Assembly (NCBI GenBank): GCA_035235625.1
Contig: CP141145.1
Span: 20,338,563-20,402,562 of the forward strand
Direction: 5' to 3'
Source of the DNA: Saururus chinensis
Lineage: Eukaryota; Streptophyta; Magnoliopsida; Piperales; Saururaceae
Length of the DNA: 64,000 bases
Below are positions 1 through 11,369 of the stretch, one piece after another; position 1 is the first letter of the stretch; every line of letters starts with the position of its first letter. Under the pieces are notes generated by a model. That model had not been told where the DNA came from, ran no database searches, and saw only the letters and a program-made list of their open reading frames with translations. A program made the position numbers and the translations under genes.

Positions 1-1119
1 CACCATTTTGATTCTTTAAAACGTGCGTTTCTTAACTTTTCCATGTCCGTTGTTACCCGTTCAAAAACCAATTTTACCAAAGTTGATGGTGCTCGACATC
101 ATGAGAGGGTCCGTTCTTCGAGATAACCCCTCTAGACAGTAAAAATGACCCAAGACTCGAGGAGGCCCTGTCTCACACTCTCCAACGAGAAACGAGGATT
201 TCCCCGACATTAAGGGAGGTTCTGTTGGCTTCACCCGAGCCAGACAAAGAGACGGTCCCAGCTATAGGGGAGGTTCTGTCCGCTTCACCCGAACCGGACA
301 AGGAAACCATTTCTGGGTAGGTGGATTTAAATTTTATTCTCGTGCTAGGGAGATGCTCTGTGTTTTTCTCTTATCGTTTCAAGTCGTATGATAAAGATTC
401 TTTTAAAGGGTTTAAAAGATCGTTAAGAGTCGGACAAAGGACTATCCTTACGAGATCATTTTAGTATTAAATATTTGAATATTATTTTATTATTCCGGTT
501 ATTTTAAGAATTAGGAATTTGAAGGGTAGGTCTTCGGTATGCAACACCAAAGACTATTAGTGTTTATTACTCCCCGATACTGCCTAAAAAGGGCTTTTAG
601 CACGCATAGGAGTTGGGGTATCATGGGAAAACCCCTCTTCTTCTGATCCCGTTGCCCCATGAGCACGGGTGTATATCGTTTTTGTATCGGCGACAGTCTG
701 TGTACGAAAAGAATTTGTTTTAAGTTTTGTGATTGTTTGATTTTGGACTTCTCATACGATCTATTTTACCTCTGCATGTTCATAGTATTTAACACTACCT
801 ATTGAGTATAATGTTTTATCCTCACCCACACCTAGATAATGCAGGTTTAAATACCAGTTTGGGACTGTAGCTGATCGGTCTGGGGAACAAGAGCTGATAT
901 GCCGATTTTTGTTTAATTAAATATTTTGTATACATTGTATATTTCTGCTGACAAAAACTTATGGCGTGTATAGCTCTAAATTATTTTGGATTTTTGTATG
1001 TATGCACTTTGTTATCTTTATGAGTCTCTTGTTTATAAACGGTCGATCCAGGCCCTCTACACTTACAAATTTCACGTAATGCCGACTTTTATGTTAATGG
1101 AAAACGTCGGGGTGTAACA
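1..1119 (+). repeat. 5' LTR (partial)
   Basis: This stretch matches 6054-7279 of the 3' LTR nearly base for base and ends in ...GGTGTAACA next to the primer site. It is about 107 bp shorter than the matching part of the 3' LTR because it carries two rather than four copies of a 54-bp minirepeat (around 213-300). Its 5' part is missing only because the window starts inside it. Confidence 0.9.
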
Positions 1120-1120
1120 A

Positions 1121-1134
1121 TTGGTATCAATGCC
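1121..1134 (+). other. Primer-binding site, initiator tRNA-Met type (imperfect)
   Basis: Immediately after the LTR end comes TTGGTATCAATGCC, which resembles the usual TGGTATCAGAGC complement of plant initiator tRNA-Met, with a mismatch after TATCA. Its position two bases past the LTR is right for minus-strand priming. Confidence 0.7.
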
Positions 1135-1251
1135 CGAGATACGACTGTCTATAAACGAGTAACTAAATTAGTCAGCATAAATATAAGTGTTATACATCTT
1201 TTATTTTAAGATACTTAAATAACTTTGTGTGTTTTGTTTAGAATAGAGCAT

Positions 1252-1932
1252 ATGGGTAAGTCAAGGATGAGACACATCGCGGGCTCCTTGTTCCACTACC
1301 CCGTGCGCAAATTTCCCTTACCAACAAGGGCAAAGGGTGAAGAGGATCCTTTGATTGTTGAGATTTCAGACTCCGAGGACTTCACAATCCCGTACTCTCC
1401 TACTACGTCCGTAGATAGTAGCAAGGAAGAAAGTCGGGCCGCTAACACCATTATTGTGATATCAATAGATACTGATGTGACTTATACCCCGGCATCACCA
1501 AGCGACGTGGTGGAGGTGTACCCTTTCCCTACACCTTGTGATGTAGTGGAAGAATATGTTTCCTACACCCCTACCATGCCCCCTGGTGATAATGGAGTAG
1601 AAGTACACGTCATATCCGACTCATCTATGACTCCTTCGGAAGAAGATCCCTTTGATGATGATGAGGCTGAAAGTGAGGTTGATGGACCTAGGAGGGAATG
1701 GTCCTTCACCGTGGAGGAAGAACTCCAATCTTGGGACTTACAGATGCCCTTCATGGCAGTAGATGGGCTGGAAGAGGGTGAGTATGTGGCTCAACAACCC
1801 CTTAGGATTTTGGCACCTCCACAGGGTAGGTACCTCGGGGGCGATCAATGTCTACTTTGTGGATGCCTAAACCACTCTATCTCCACTTGCCCAAAGCCCA
1901 AAACAGACAGTGGCAGTCACTCGGTTATATGA
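1252..1932 (+). CDS. Extra ORF upstream of gag with a C-terminal CCHC zinc knuckle
   Basis: A 226-residue open frame between the primer site and gag. I chose the ATG at 1252 because codons upstream of it in the frame lack an ATG. The first half is rich in Asp, Glu, Ser and Pro (for example IVEISDSEDF). The last 27 residues hold a CX2CX4HX4C zinc knuckle (Cys200, Cys203, His208, Cys213) followed by a basic, Lys-containing tail. In Ty3/gypsy elements such a knuckle normally closes gag and binds RNA, but here the gag remnant begins afterwards at 2143. It may be a displaced or rearranged gag C-terminus or an accessory ORF. It has no internal stop, unlike the pol that follows. The family is not recognised. 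Confidence 0.55.
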   Translation: MGKSRMRHIAGSLFHYPVRKFPLPTRAKGEEDPLIVEISDSEDFTIPYSPTTSVDSSKEESRAANTIIVISIDTDVTYTPASPSDVVEVYPFPTPCDVVEEYVSYTPTMPPGDNGVEVHVISDSSMTPSEEDPFDDDEAESEVDGPRREWSFTVEEELQSWDLQMPFMAVDGLEEGEYVAQQPLRILAPPQGRYLGGDQCLLCGCLNHSISTCPKPKTDSGSHSVI

Positions 1933-2142
1933 TTAACCTTGACAACTCTTGGAATAGAGTTGTGATCTTTTGCTAATTTCTATCAGATTAGTTTTACCAA
2001 CTACTGTTTTATGTGCATATTTTTTTGTGTGGCCTGTTTACTTAACATCTTTTGTTAGATTTGTATCAAACTTTGAAGTATATATGAAAAAGAAACTTTT
2101 GTGGTGGTCACTCAAAATGTGGTATTTTGAACTCATGATTAG

Positions 2143-2442
2143 ATGTCACCTACTAGTGGCGAGGATGTGCTGCCATCAGATAGCTCCACCCCCTTAGATA
2201 CTACAAATCAGGGGATGGTAGCAACGGAGGACACAATGTCCAACCTCCTTGAATTGATGATGCAAAGAATGACGGAACATCTTCAAACTCAGGGCTATCA
2301 AATCACTCCAACTGACAAAATGGGAGAAAGTAGTCATGGTGAGAGGAATCTACCCAAGCGTTTTAAAAAGCTTGCTCCAACCTTCACTGGAGAGGATGGC
2401 CCCGAGGCCGCTGAAAAGTGGACCTTCGAATACAATGGCTAG
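2143..2442 (+). pseudogene. gag remnant (N-terminal part)
   Basis: A 99-residue frame starting at an ATG, ending at a stop where the sequence jumps into pol in another frame. The residues [20 protein letters not shown] followed by KW resemble the start of the retrotransposon gag domain (a basic stretch, a FxG motif, then an Ala/Glu-rich -EKW). The rest of gag, its zinc knuckle and the protease are missing. The junction near 2430-2445 therefore marks an internal deletion. Confidence 0.7.
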
Positions 2443-5300
2443 GATAGAAGAAATATGTATTGTCCAGGACTTCCCAGATGTTTTTTCGGGTGATTTGGTC
2501 AGTCTTCCACCAAAAAGGGAAATAGACTTTACTATTGATCTATTACCAGGGACAACACCCATCTCTAAGGCCCTATATCGAATGGCTCCCGCAGAATTGA
2601 AGGAATTAAAGGATCAACTGCAGGAGTTGTTAGAGAAAGGGTTTATCTAACCCAGTGTCTCACCCTGGGGAGCACCAGTCCTCTTCATGAAAAAGGACGG
2701 GTCTCTAAGACTTTGTATAGACTATCGGATGTTGAATACCCTCACTATCAAAAACAAATACCCCTTACCCCGAATTGATGATCTTTTTGACCAACTTCAA
2801 GCCGCTAAAGTCTTTTCAAAAATAGATCTGAGGTCTGGTTACCATCAACTAAGAATTCGGGATGATGATATTTCTAAGACTGCTTTTCACACCCGATACG
2901 GACACTACGAATTCCTGGTAATGCCGTTCAGGTTGACGAATGCCCCTACTGCTTTCATGGATCTCATGAATAAGGTATTCCGGGCCTATTTAGACAAGTT
3001 TGTGATTGTGTTTGTCAATGATATTTTGGTTTACTCCTCTTCCTTTGACGAACATCGGAAACACTTACAAATGGTTTTACAGACCTTGCGAAACCACCAG
3101 CTATATGCTAAACTAAGTAAGTGTGAGTTTTGGTTAGAACAAGTTGTCTTTTTAGGTCATGTTATTTCTAATGACGGAGTCTCTGTCTACCCAACCAAGA
3201 TAGAAGCGGTTTTAAAGTGGGAAAAACCTAAGACCATCACAAAAATTTGAAGTTTTCTTGGTCTTGCAGGATATTACCGAAGATTCATAAATGGATTTTC
3301 TAGTATGCCCTACCCATGACTAAGTTAACTAGAAAATGAGTAAAGTTCATATGGGATGAGGCTTGTGAGAAGAGTTTTCAAGCGCTGAAGGTAAAGCTAA
3401 CAACTGCTCCAGTTTTAGCCTTACCATCAAGAAGTGAGGGGTTTGTTGTTTATAGCGATGCTTCCAGTAAAGGTCTCGGTTGTGTTTTGATGCAACACAG
3501 GAAAGTGATAGCTTACGCTTCATGACAGCTTAAAAAGCATGAAGTTAACTACCCTACTCAAGATTTGGAATTGGCGGCAGTAGTCTTTGGCTTGAAATTT
3601 TGGAGGCATTATCTGTACGGGGAGAAGTTCGAAGTCTTTACCGACCACCAAAGTTTAAAGTATATCTTTTCACAGAGTGACCTCAATATGAGGCAAAGAA
3701 GGTGGATCGAGTATATTAAGGACTATGATTTCTCTATCCTTTACCATTCAGGGAAGGCCAACGTGGTGGCCGATGCGTTGAGCCGTAAGGCTGAAACAAG
3801 AATTTCGCATATACTTGTAAAGGAATGGAAGTTATTTGAGGAGACAATTAACTTCCAGCCTGAGTTGCAATGAGGGAATAAGGAATCATTCATCACTAAC
3901 TTATCCATTAAGTCTGCAATGATTGAACATATCATTAAGGCTCAAGAAGAAAGCGAAGATGTACTAGCACTCTTGGAGAAACCGGACTTTACTAAAACCG
4001 ATTGGTGGTTCCTTCTATACCCAAGTTAAGGGAAGACCTACACCGATCTCGGTATACCATTCACCCTGGAGGGACAAAGATGTACCACGATTTAAAAAGA
4101 AGTTTCTGGTGGAATGAAATGAAAAGAGACACTGGAGATTATGTGTCCAGGTGCCTGACGTGCCAACAGGTTAAGACAGAACAACAGAAACCTTCAGGAA
4201 CCCTTCAATCCATGGAAATCCCGGAGTGGAAATGGGATCATATTACTATGGATTTTGTCTTAGGTTTGCCAAGAACGACTCAGGGTCACGAGTCAATTTG
4301 GGTCATAGTAGATCGACTTACAAAGTGCGCTCATTTCCTACCATTAAGAAAGAAGCACTCCTTAGAGTCATTGACAAAGTTGTATGTGAAGGAGATTGTG
4401 AGTCGGCATGGAGTACCTCTATCCATCATCTCAGACAGGGATAGCCGATTTACATCTAAGTTTTGGCAAGGACTCCAACAAGAATTGGGCACTAGTCTCA
4501 AGTTTAGTACTGCCTTCCCCCCCCCCCCCCCCCAAACTGATGGTCAATCAGAGAGGACTATTCAAACCCTAGAAGACATGTTGCGCATATGCGCTGTCGA
4601 ATGGAAGGGTAGTTGGGATGATCATTTGCCTTTGGTTGAATTTACTTACAACAACAGCTTCCACTCGAGCATTGGCATGGCTCCTTACGAGGCTTTGTAT
4701 GGGAGACCGTGCAAATCTCCAACGTGTTGGAGTGAGGTGGGGGAACGTCAACTTCTAAAATCGGAATTTTTGTAGCAGTGTGCGGAGAAGGTAAAACTCA
4801 TTAAGGAATGGCTAGTGACGGCACAGGGTCGTCAAAAGAGTTATGCAGACAAAAGACGGAAGGACCTCGAGTTCAACATAGGTGATCATGTACTTTTGAA
4901 AATTTCGCCAACTCGAGCGATAATGCGTTTCGGCATTAAAGGCAAATTAAGCCCACGCTTTACGGGCCCTTTTGAGATCCTTGAAAGGATAGGCCCGGTA
5001 GCTTACAGGTTAGCCTTACCCCCGTAGCTTGATAGTGTCCATAACGTCTTCCATGTATCCAAGCTTCAGAAGTATGTTCGTAACCCCTCTCATGTTCTTG
5101 ATCAAACATCCGTTACTCTAAGGCCTGATTTGTCATTTGAGGAGAAGCCAATTAAGATTTTAGACCAAAAAGAACAAATCCTTAGGACAAAAAGGATTCA
5201 GTTAGTGAAAGTTTTGTGGCAACATCACTCCTCGAAAGAGGCAACATGGGAATCAGAGATTGAAATGTCAAAGAAGTATCCCGCGTTGTTTATGGATTAA
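2430..5300 (+). pseudogene. Decayed pol: reverse transcriptase, RNase H, integrase, chromodomain-like tail
   Basis: The reverse transcriptase runs over 2440-3250 with the usual fingers ([15 protein letters not shown]) and palm ([13 protein letters not shown]). The second catalytic block reads FVNDILVYS, so the first Asp of the DD pair is Asn (codon 3017-3019). RNase H spans about 3250-3850 and is frameshifted at its start but clear from [12 protein letters not shown] onward. Integrase spans about 3990-5040: an N-terminal zinc region (CLTCQQ), then the DDE core with MDF, SDRD and QSERT. A run of 17 C at 4517-4533 adds three residues between the second Asp and the Glu. The tail (EKPIKIL... to ATWESEIEMSKKYP) is a chromodomain-like end. 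In-frame stops occur near 2648, 3249, 4773 and 5025, so no functional protein is expected. Confidence 0.9.
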
Positions 5301-5332
5301 ACGGTGTTCAAATTTCGAGGTTGACATTTTTA

Positions 5333-5346
5333 TAAGGGGAGTAGAT
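5333..5346 (+). other. Polypurine tract before the 3' LTR
   Basis: AAGGGGAGTAGAT lies directly before the LTR start TGTTACATCCC. This is the typical plus-strand priming tract of plant chromoviruses and fixes the LTR boundary. Confidence 0.75.
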
Positions 5347-7279
5347 TGTTACATCCCAATTTTTTTTAACCTAATAAACTTTACTTGTCAATTTAACATT
5401 GTTTTAGCCTCATTTTTTTGTCAACCCTTTTTATTTTATTTGTAGGATTCTTTCAGTCAATGGTTTTAAGTATAAACATATATTTTTGCACACCAAGAAT
5501 ATAGACTACGAGCTTGTTGTGTGCGTCTTGGGCGGGACCCACATTCTGGTTGTTAGAAATATGTGCTTGTGTAGTCTTGTTTCGAATGGTTTGTCACTAC
5601 AAAGCCAACGGTACTAAGATCTTGTAATTCCGAACTCGGGGTAAAAAGTTATACCTGTTTTAAATTCGTGTTTCGTTTTAAAAAAAATGACGTCAGCAGG
5701 CTGAGGCACTGGCGTTAGCCGGTGCTGATGCCGGGCATCAGCAGCAGCTGACACAGTGTCAGCCGGAGCTGGTGCAGTGTCAACTCACTGCGGCAGGCCG
5801 CAGCATGGCCAGGCTAGCCTATGCGTCCAGCCTGTGCGGCTGGCCTACAGGGCGAGCCACAGCTAGCCCTGCGTTTAGCCACAGGCTAACCGCAGGGTAG
5901 CCGGCGGTTAGCCGACGCTAGTGGCCATTTTGTCTGCTGTTGGATGTGCGCCACGCGGTGCGCATCCAACGGCTGTTATCCTCTATAAACAGGGAAGGGG
6001 GGGAGTGCCCAACTCGCCCCTACCCCTCTCCCCCTCTCTTTTGCCTTTCTTCACGCCAATTTGATTCTTTAAAACGTGTGTTTCTTAACTTTTCCATGTC
6101 CGTTCTTACCCGTTCAAAAATTGATTTTACCTAAGTCGATGGCGCCCGATGTCATGAGAGGGTCCGTTCCTCGAGATAACCCCACTAGACAGTAAAAATG
6201 ACCCGAGACTCGAGGAGGCCCTGTTCGACACTCTCCGGCGAGAAACAAGGATTTCCCCGACGTTAAGGGAGGTTTTGTCCACTTCACCTGAGCCGGACAA
6301 AGAGACGGTCCCAGCTATAGGGGAGGTTCTGTCCACTTCACCCGAGCCGGACAAGGAGGTCGTCCCGACGTAAGAGAGGTTCTGCCCACCTCACCCGAGC
6401 CGGACAAAGAGACGGTCCCAGCGCTAGGGGAGGTTCTGTCCGCTTCACCCGAACCGGACAAGGAAACCATTTCTGGGTAGGTGGATTTAAATTCTATTCT
6501 CGTGTTAGGGAGATGCTCTGTGTTTTTCTCTTTTTGTTTCAAGTCGTATGATAAAGATTCTTTTAAAGGGTTTAAAAGATCGTTAAGAGTCGGACAAAGG
6601 TCTATCCTTACGAGATCATTTCAGTCTTAAATATTTGAATATTATTTTATTATTCCGGTTATTTTAAGAATTCAGAATTTGAAGGGTAGTTCTTTGGTAT
6701 GCAACACCAAAGACTATCAGAGTTTATTACTCCTCGATACTGCCTAAAAAGGGCTTTTGGCGCGCATAGGAGTTGGGGTATCATGGGAAAACCCCTCTTC
6801 TTCTGATCCCGTGGCCCCATGAGCACGGGTGTATGTCGTTTTTGTATCGGCGACATTCTGTGTATGAAAAGAATTTGTTTTAAGTTTTGTGATTGTTTGA
6901 TTTGGGACTTATCATATGATCTATTTTACCTCTGCATGTTCATAGTATTTAACACTACCTATTGAGTATAATGTTTTATACTCACCCACCCCCAGATAAT
7001 GCAGGTTTAAATACCAGTTTGGGACTGTAGCTGATCGGTCCGGGGAACAAGAATTGATATGCCGGTTTTTGTTTAATTAAATATTTTGTATACATTGTAT
7101 ATTTTTGCTGACAAAACATATGGTGTGTATAGCTCTAAATTATTTTGGATTTTTGTACGTATTCACTTTGTTATCTTTATGAGTCTCTTGTTTATACACG
7201 ATCAATCCAAGCCCTCTACGCTTACAAATTTCACGTAATGCCAACTTTTAAGATAATGTAAAAAGTCGGGGCATAACAG
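5347..7279 (+). repeat. 3' LTR, 1,933 bp
   Basis: It begins TGTTACATCCC after the polypurine tract and ends GGGGCATAACA, with short inverted termini typical of Ty3/gypsy LTRs. From 6054 on it repeats the sequence at the window start. The part around 5690-5960 is GC-rich and consists of short degenerate GCAGGC/CAGC-type words; a probable TATA-like element (CTATAAACAGGG) sits near 5983. The 5' third (5500-5660) resembles parts of the LTRs at 8603-10625 and 19909-21833, showing that these are related families. Confidence 0.9.
6269..6465 (+). repeat. 54-bp minirepeat inside the 3' LTR (4 copies)
   Basis: Copies starting near 6269, 6323, 6376 and 6430 each carry GAGGTTCTGTCC followed by TTCACCCGAGCCGGACAA. 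The 5' LTR has only two copies, so the array has expanded or contracted since insertion or during reverse transcription. Confidence 0.8.
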
Positions 7280-7499
7280 TTCTGTTCCATCCCAACTGCA
7301 ATCCTATCTCACCGCAGTCCCGTCACTGCCGCTCTCACGCAGATGAAGCAGCACCTGCGCAGGGCACAATGACTCGCGACCCTGGTCACTGCTGACCCGC
7401 ATGTGGGTCAGCAATGACTCGTAGTCTTCCAAACCGGGTCACTCGGGTAGTGACCGGGTTTGGTATTTTTTTTCAATTATGATATATTATTTTTAATAT
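7280..7499. other. Unassigned flank of the retrotransposon
   Basis: GC-rich sequence with GGTCACTGCTGACCC- and CCGGGTCACTCGGG-like short inverted words. It is probably part of an older transposon, but nothing more specific is visible. Confidence 0.4.
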
Positions 7500-7979
7500 A
7501 TTATTTTTTTAATACTTTTAGCGATGCATCTCTAAGTGTTGCTAATTACGATATATTATTTTTATTTTTAAGTAATTTTTTCTTATTTATTTAAATAATT
7601 ATACACATTAGCGATGTTTATATAAACACCACTAATACTAGTTTTTAATTTTTTTAAATTATATTTTTAAAAAATTTTAAAAATTATATTTTAACAAAAA
7701 AATAAAAAAAATATTTCTTTAGCGACGTTTTGTAAACGTTGCTAATACTATATTATTAGTGACGTTATAATTAAGCGTCGCTACTAATATACTAATACCG
7801 ACGTTTATTAGACGTCGCTAATACACACTTTTAGCGACACATGAGTATACGTCGCTAATATGTAATAGCGATGACAGTTTTATCTACATTTTTTATGCGT
7901 CGCTAATAATTATTAGCAACATTTAGAGTTTTATTAGCGATGCTTAAAAGCATCACTAATAGTTTGTTTTGTTGTAGTG
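7500..7979 (-). mobile_element. CACTA-type DNA transposon, one terminus with subterminal repeats
   Basis: Read on the minus strand, the end is CACTACAACAAAACAAAC, a CACTA-superfamily terminal inverted repeat (outer base at 7979). Behind it lie about eight copies of TTAGCGACG-type words in both orientations (for example 7720-7747, 7797-7822 and 7832-7858), each pair able to fold into a small stem. Such subterminal arrays are transposase-binding regions in CACTA elements. The opposite end and any transposase are absent, so this is a truncated or non-autonomous copy. The retrotransposon ending at 7279 may have inserted into it. Confidence 0.7.
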
Positions 7980-8602
7980 ATGACATTCTGGTTGAACAAT
8001 GGTGCCTGCCATGGTCGAGGATATGGGATGTCATGATTGTGGTGTAGAGGTCATGGCAAATCCAAGATTCTCCGAGCGATTGTGCCGTTGGAACACTGAG
8101 CTCTCTTTTCCAAAATTACTTTCTCTTTTCCATAATCTACTATCTTGTTAGAAGAGAAATCCCTTTTCGTTGATGGTCACTACAAAGCTACCTTCTCCAT
8201 CTTGTCAAAAGATGTCCCATCTTTCTATCCATTGGAACCTTTATCACTTTAAAATTCTTTCTACTTCAGCGGTCCACTTCTTGACCACCATAGGATCGTC
8301 CTATCCTTTAAAGTTGGAGAAATCTTCTTGACTCACTCTAATGGATGGTCCTTCTTTCTACGATTCTTCTCAACAGAATAATTACAATCACTTAAGCAAA
8401 TGAAGTTAGGCTTGAACCACTGCGCTTAACTCAACATTGTAAACCAATCATTTTGTACATCATCAAAGATTCAAAACGAAGAAATTTTCCAAAGGATCCC
8501 CTCGGGGTACTAATTCCTGAACGGATACTTCAATAGAAGTCGAGTCATCCGATCGTGTCTACCTCTTCCACGGTTAGAAATATCCTTTGGGTACTACTTA
8601 AT
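7980..8602. other. Unassigned intergenic sequence
   Basis: No ORF with recognisable similarity, no repeat structure. The segment separates the CACTA end from the solo LTR. Confidence 0.4.
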
Positions 8603-10625
8603 TGTAACAACCTTGAATCAATAGTTTGCTTCACACAAAAAACAAGTTTTTCTTCTACTCTTTCTTTAAAACAAGACGTGTGTTTACAACACCCTGCTCA
8701 CTCCTTTTCAAAATCAAAACAAGCAAACTCATTCCGATAATAACAATTATTATCAAAAACAAAACCGTAAAAATAGAATATTAATTATTGGTGTTAACAA
8801 ATATGAAAGTATATGTGTAAAAATGCTTATCAGTAGCTAATTCAAAATCAATATTATGATGTAAAAGCACAAGCAACCTTGGAGTTATCCACTAACACTG
8901 CATGTCCCATACCACGGGTGTTTGGTGGTTTCTCTGCGGCAGTTCCACAACCAAGGTGCATGTAGTCTTGATAGGTTCCCTTCGTTAGGGGCTAATCAAG
9001 GGTCTTGCCCTTCATTAGAGGTTCACGAGGCTAAAATAGGTACTGTGCATCCAATTCCAAATGAGATTATAATTGTGCCCTCATCTAATACACAAAGCAC
9101 TATCAAGGTGCCCAACAATAGCTCTAAACAACCAAAACATTCTTGAGTCCCAGACTCATAACCAAAACATTCTTGAGTTTTGAGACTCATAAAGGGCAGT
9201 TTTTCTTTTAAAACATTATCTTCATATGTTTATCCTTTTAAAACCTTAGCCTCACCTCTACAAGTTATTGGAGTGCCTCTATCAACAACTTCAAAGGCAA
9301 GGTTGGTTGCTCGTTCCAACGAAATAGTTACCCCTTCTTTGTCCTGCTTTAGTGACTCGATCACCATGCTTATATGTATTGTCGAATATAATCTTGAGAA
9401 TCCTCCTTTCGATAGGGACGAGTTCTCAAAAACCATCTTCAAACATACTGTATTCATTCGCAATGAAAACAGTGGCAAAGCTAGATTGTCTCTATCTCAC
9501 ATACTCCAACATGTATAAGTCATACCAAAACCTACGGATAAACATTAAATGAAACTATGATATATGAGACAATCATAACAATCACAATATATAAAATATA
9601 TATGCTTCCAATTTGATAAACATTTGAGTAATCAAATATACATAATAAAATTATAATCATACGACATATAATTCATATCCTATCTCAATGATTAATTATT
9701 TGATAAATCGAACATATGCTCGAAAATCATAAATCATAACTTGAAAGTAACTCTAACTCATAACATGCAAGAGTCATAGAAATATTAAATTAAAAAGATA
9801 GTCAAAGTCAATAGTCATTGCTTAAGAAAGGATAAAAACCCTTACCTCGCTCTCTGTGCGAGTTCAAAATGATGTGTCGGATTTCACAAACTTTTGGGGC
9901 TTCATACATTTCGAACAAGAAAAATAGTTGTGCCTCGATTTTCGGCACACTTGATTTAGGTAAGAACACCTCTTGAATGATTCAAATCAGACTTAAAATG
10001 ATTTAAAATGAGACAATGAAGTTTGAGGAGCATGGGAGAGAAAATTGGAAAAAACCGAGAAGACTGGAAGCCCACGAGCGTTTATATAAGTGCATGAGGT
10101 AGTGGAATGGAAGCCACATCACACACGCGATGCATCACACATAGGGCGTGGCGCATGCGTCCCGTGCAGACGCACAGCATGCGTCACGCTGATGCATGTC
10201 TTGGTCGACGTTAGTGTGCTAACGCCATCTAATGCAATAAATAATATTACTATTATTTATTTTTTTCAAAATTTCTCAAAACTCTTAACACATGTAACTT
10301 TCTCTCCCGAACTCTGATTCACGCATTCTTGGTACCATTGGGCTCGTATCAACAAGCCCTACAAAACTAGACCCCACATGGGTAGGTTATCCTACACTTT
10401 ACAAGTGGGTCCTGCCCATATGGCACGCTTCCTCAGGTTGTAACTTTTGACCCAAGTGTCCGCTTTAGGCCTTGTTAGGCTCGTTACGCTCGTTTCTCCA
10501 AGCTCTAACACACCCATATGAAAAACAATTAAATATATGCTTATAAATAATTAAAAATTATTAAAAACTCATAAAATAGCTTATTAGAGGCAGATAATCA
10601 TACCAAAAATTCACAGTCGGTACAC
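8603..10625 (-). mobile_element. Solo LTR of a gypsy element, minus strand (about 2.0 kb)
   Basis: On the minus strand the segment 10500-10250 reads almost like 20030-20235 of the plus-strand LTR at 19909: a GAGCTTGGAG/GAGCTCGAAG block, then GGACCCACTT, ATAACCTACCCATGTGGGGT and GTACCAAGA-type blocks in the same order. It ends on the minus strand with GGTTGTTACA (low coordinate 8603), an ordinary gypsy LTR terminus. The high-coordinate boundary near 10625 is approximate. Neither flank shows a primer site, polypurine tract or pol, so it is called solo. Small ORFs in it are not credible genes. Confidence 0.65.
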
Positions 10626-10972
10626 CTACATGGTCCACCATGTTTCAAGTTTGGGTAAGCCAGAAGGGCAACTAGGTCTAAGGTCAATGGGGGCGATTGC
10701 ACTAACTCCACAGGAACCACTTAGACACATGTTCATTATGGGACCTACTCTCAATTAATGCACACATACACTAGGCATGTTGCTAGGGTGTGGAGCCCCA
10801 ACCTTGAATTTGTATTAGTGGTAGGACCTGCGTGGTTAATGAGGGGTCAACCCTATCCTGGGTGTGGTCACATGCAAGGGTTCAGGCCTCCATAGGCTAG
10901 ATGGAACAAAGCCCACACCTATTGTAATTGACCCTCATAGAGTTCATGTATAATTAAGTAGGCCTATGTTTA
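10626..10972. other. Unassigned, moderately GC-rich sequence
   Basis: No gene is recognised. It may be the upstream (U3-like) part of the repeat unit that begins at 10973, but the second copy at 12766 lacks it. Confidence 0.35.
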
Positions 10973-11365
10973 AGAGCCTATTTAGAGAGGAAATGTAGAA
11001 TACTTGAGATTAGGGGAGAGCCCTAATCTCCACCACCTCCCCATCTCGTCTCCCACTTGCCCCCTCTCCTCTATGTCCTCTCTCTTGGTTGGAAGCCAGC
11101 AAGGAAAATAGGAGCTTCCGCCCTCTCTCTCTCTTCTTGACTGGATCTCATATCGAGAAACATGCTACTAAGGGAAAAGAAGTGGATCTTCAAGGGAAGG
11201 CTCTTGGGCACTACTACAAAGATTCTACAAGTCTATGTTTGAGGATTTGAGGGAACATTATATTGCTTGAACAAGGTATTCCTCTACTCTACTTTTATTA
11301 AATTGTGATTCAATTTCTTTAGGGCATCAGTGTGAAGGTTCAACGAAGTCCCAACCAGACTATGC
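10973..11365 (+). repeat. Left copy of a ~390-bp direct repeat (LTR-like)
   Basis: Nearly the same sequence recurs at 12766-13152, including TTGAGATTAGGGG, a CT-rich block, GGAAGGCTCTTGGG and AATTGTGATTCAAT. The two copies flank an antisense gypsy pol fragment. Copy-to-copy differences are scattered, so the duplication is old. Confidence 0.7.
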
Positions 11366-11369
11366 ATGC

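Larger units (their letters stand above)
1..7279 (+). mobile_element. Ty3/gypsy chromovirus (Tekay/Del-like), 5' end outside window
   Basis: LTR retrotransposon remnant. Two copies of the same LTR flank an internal region with a tRNA-Met-like primer site, a short ORF, a gag remnant, a pol with reverse transcriptase, RNase H, integrase and a chromodomain-like tail, and a polypurine tract. The domain order RT-RH-IN is Ty3/gypsy; the integrase C-terminus ending in a chromodomain-like segment points to the Tekay/Del chromoviruses. The coding part is disabled by stops, an internal deletion from gag into pol that removes the protease, and altered catalytic residues, so it could move only in trans. 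The target duplication cannot be checked because the 5' LTR start lies outside the window. Confidence 0.9.
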
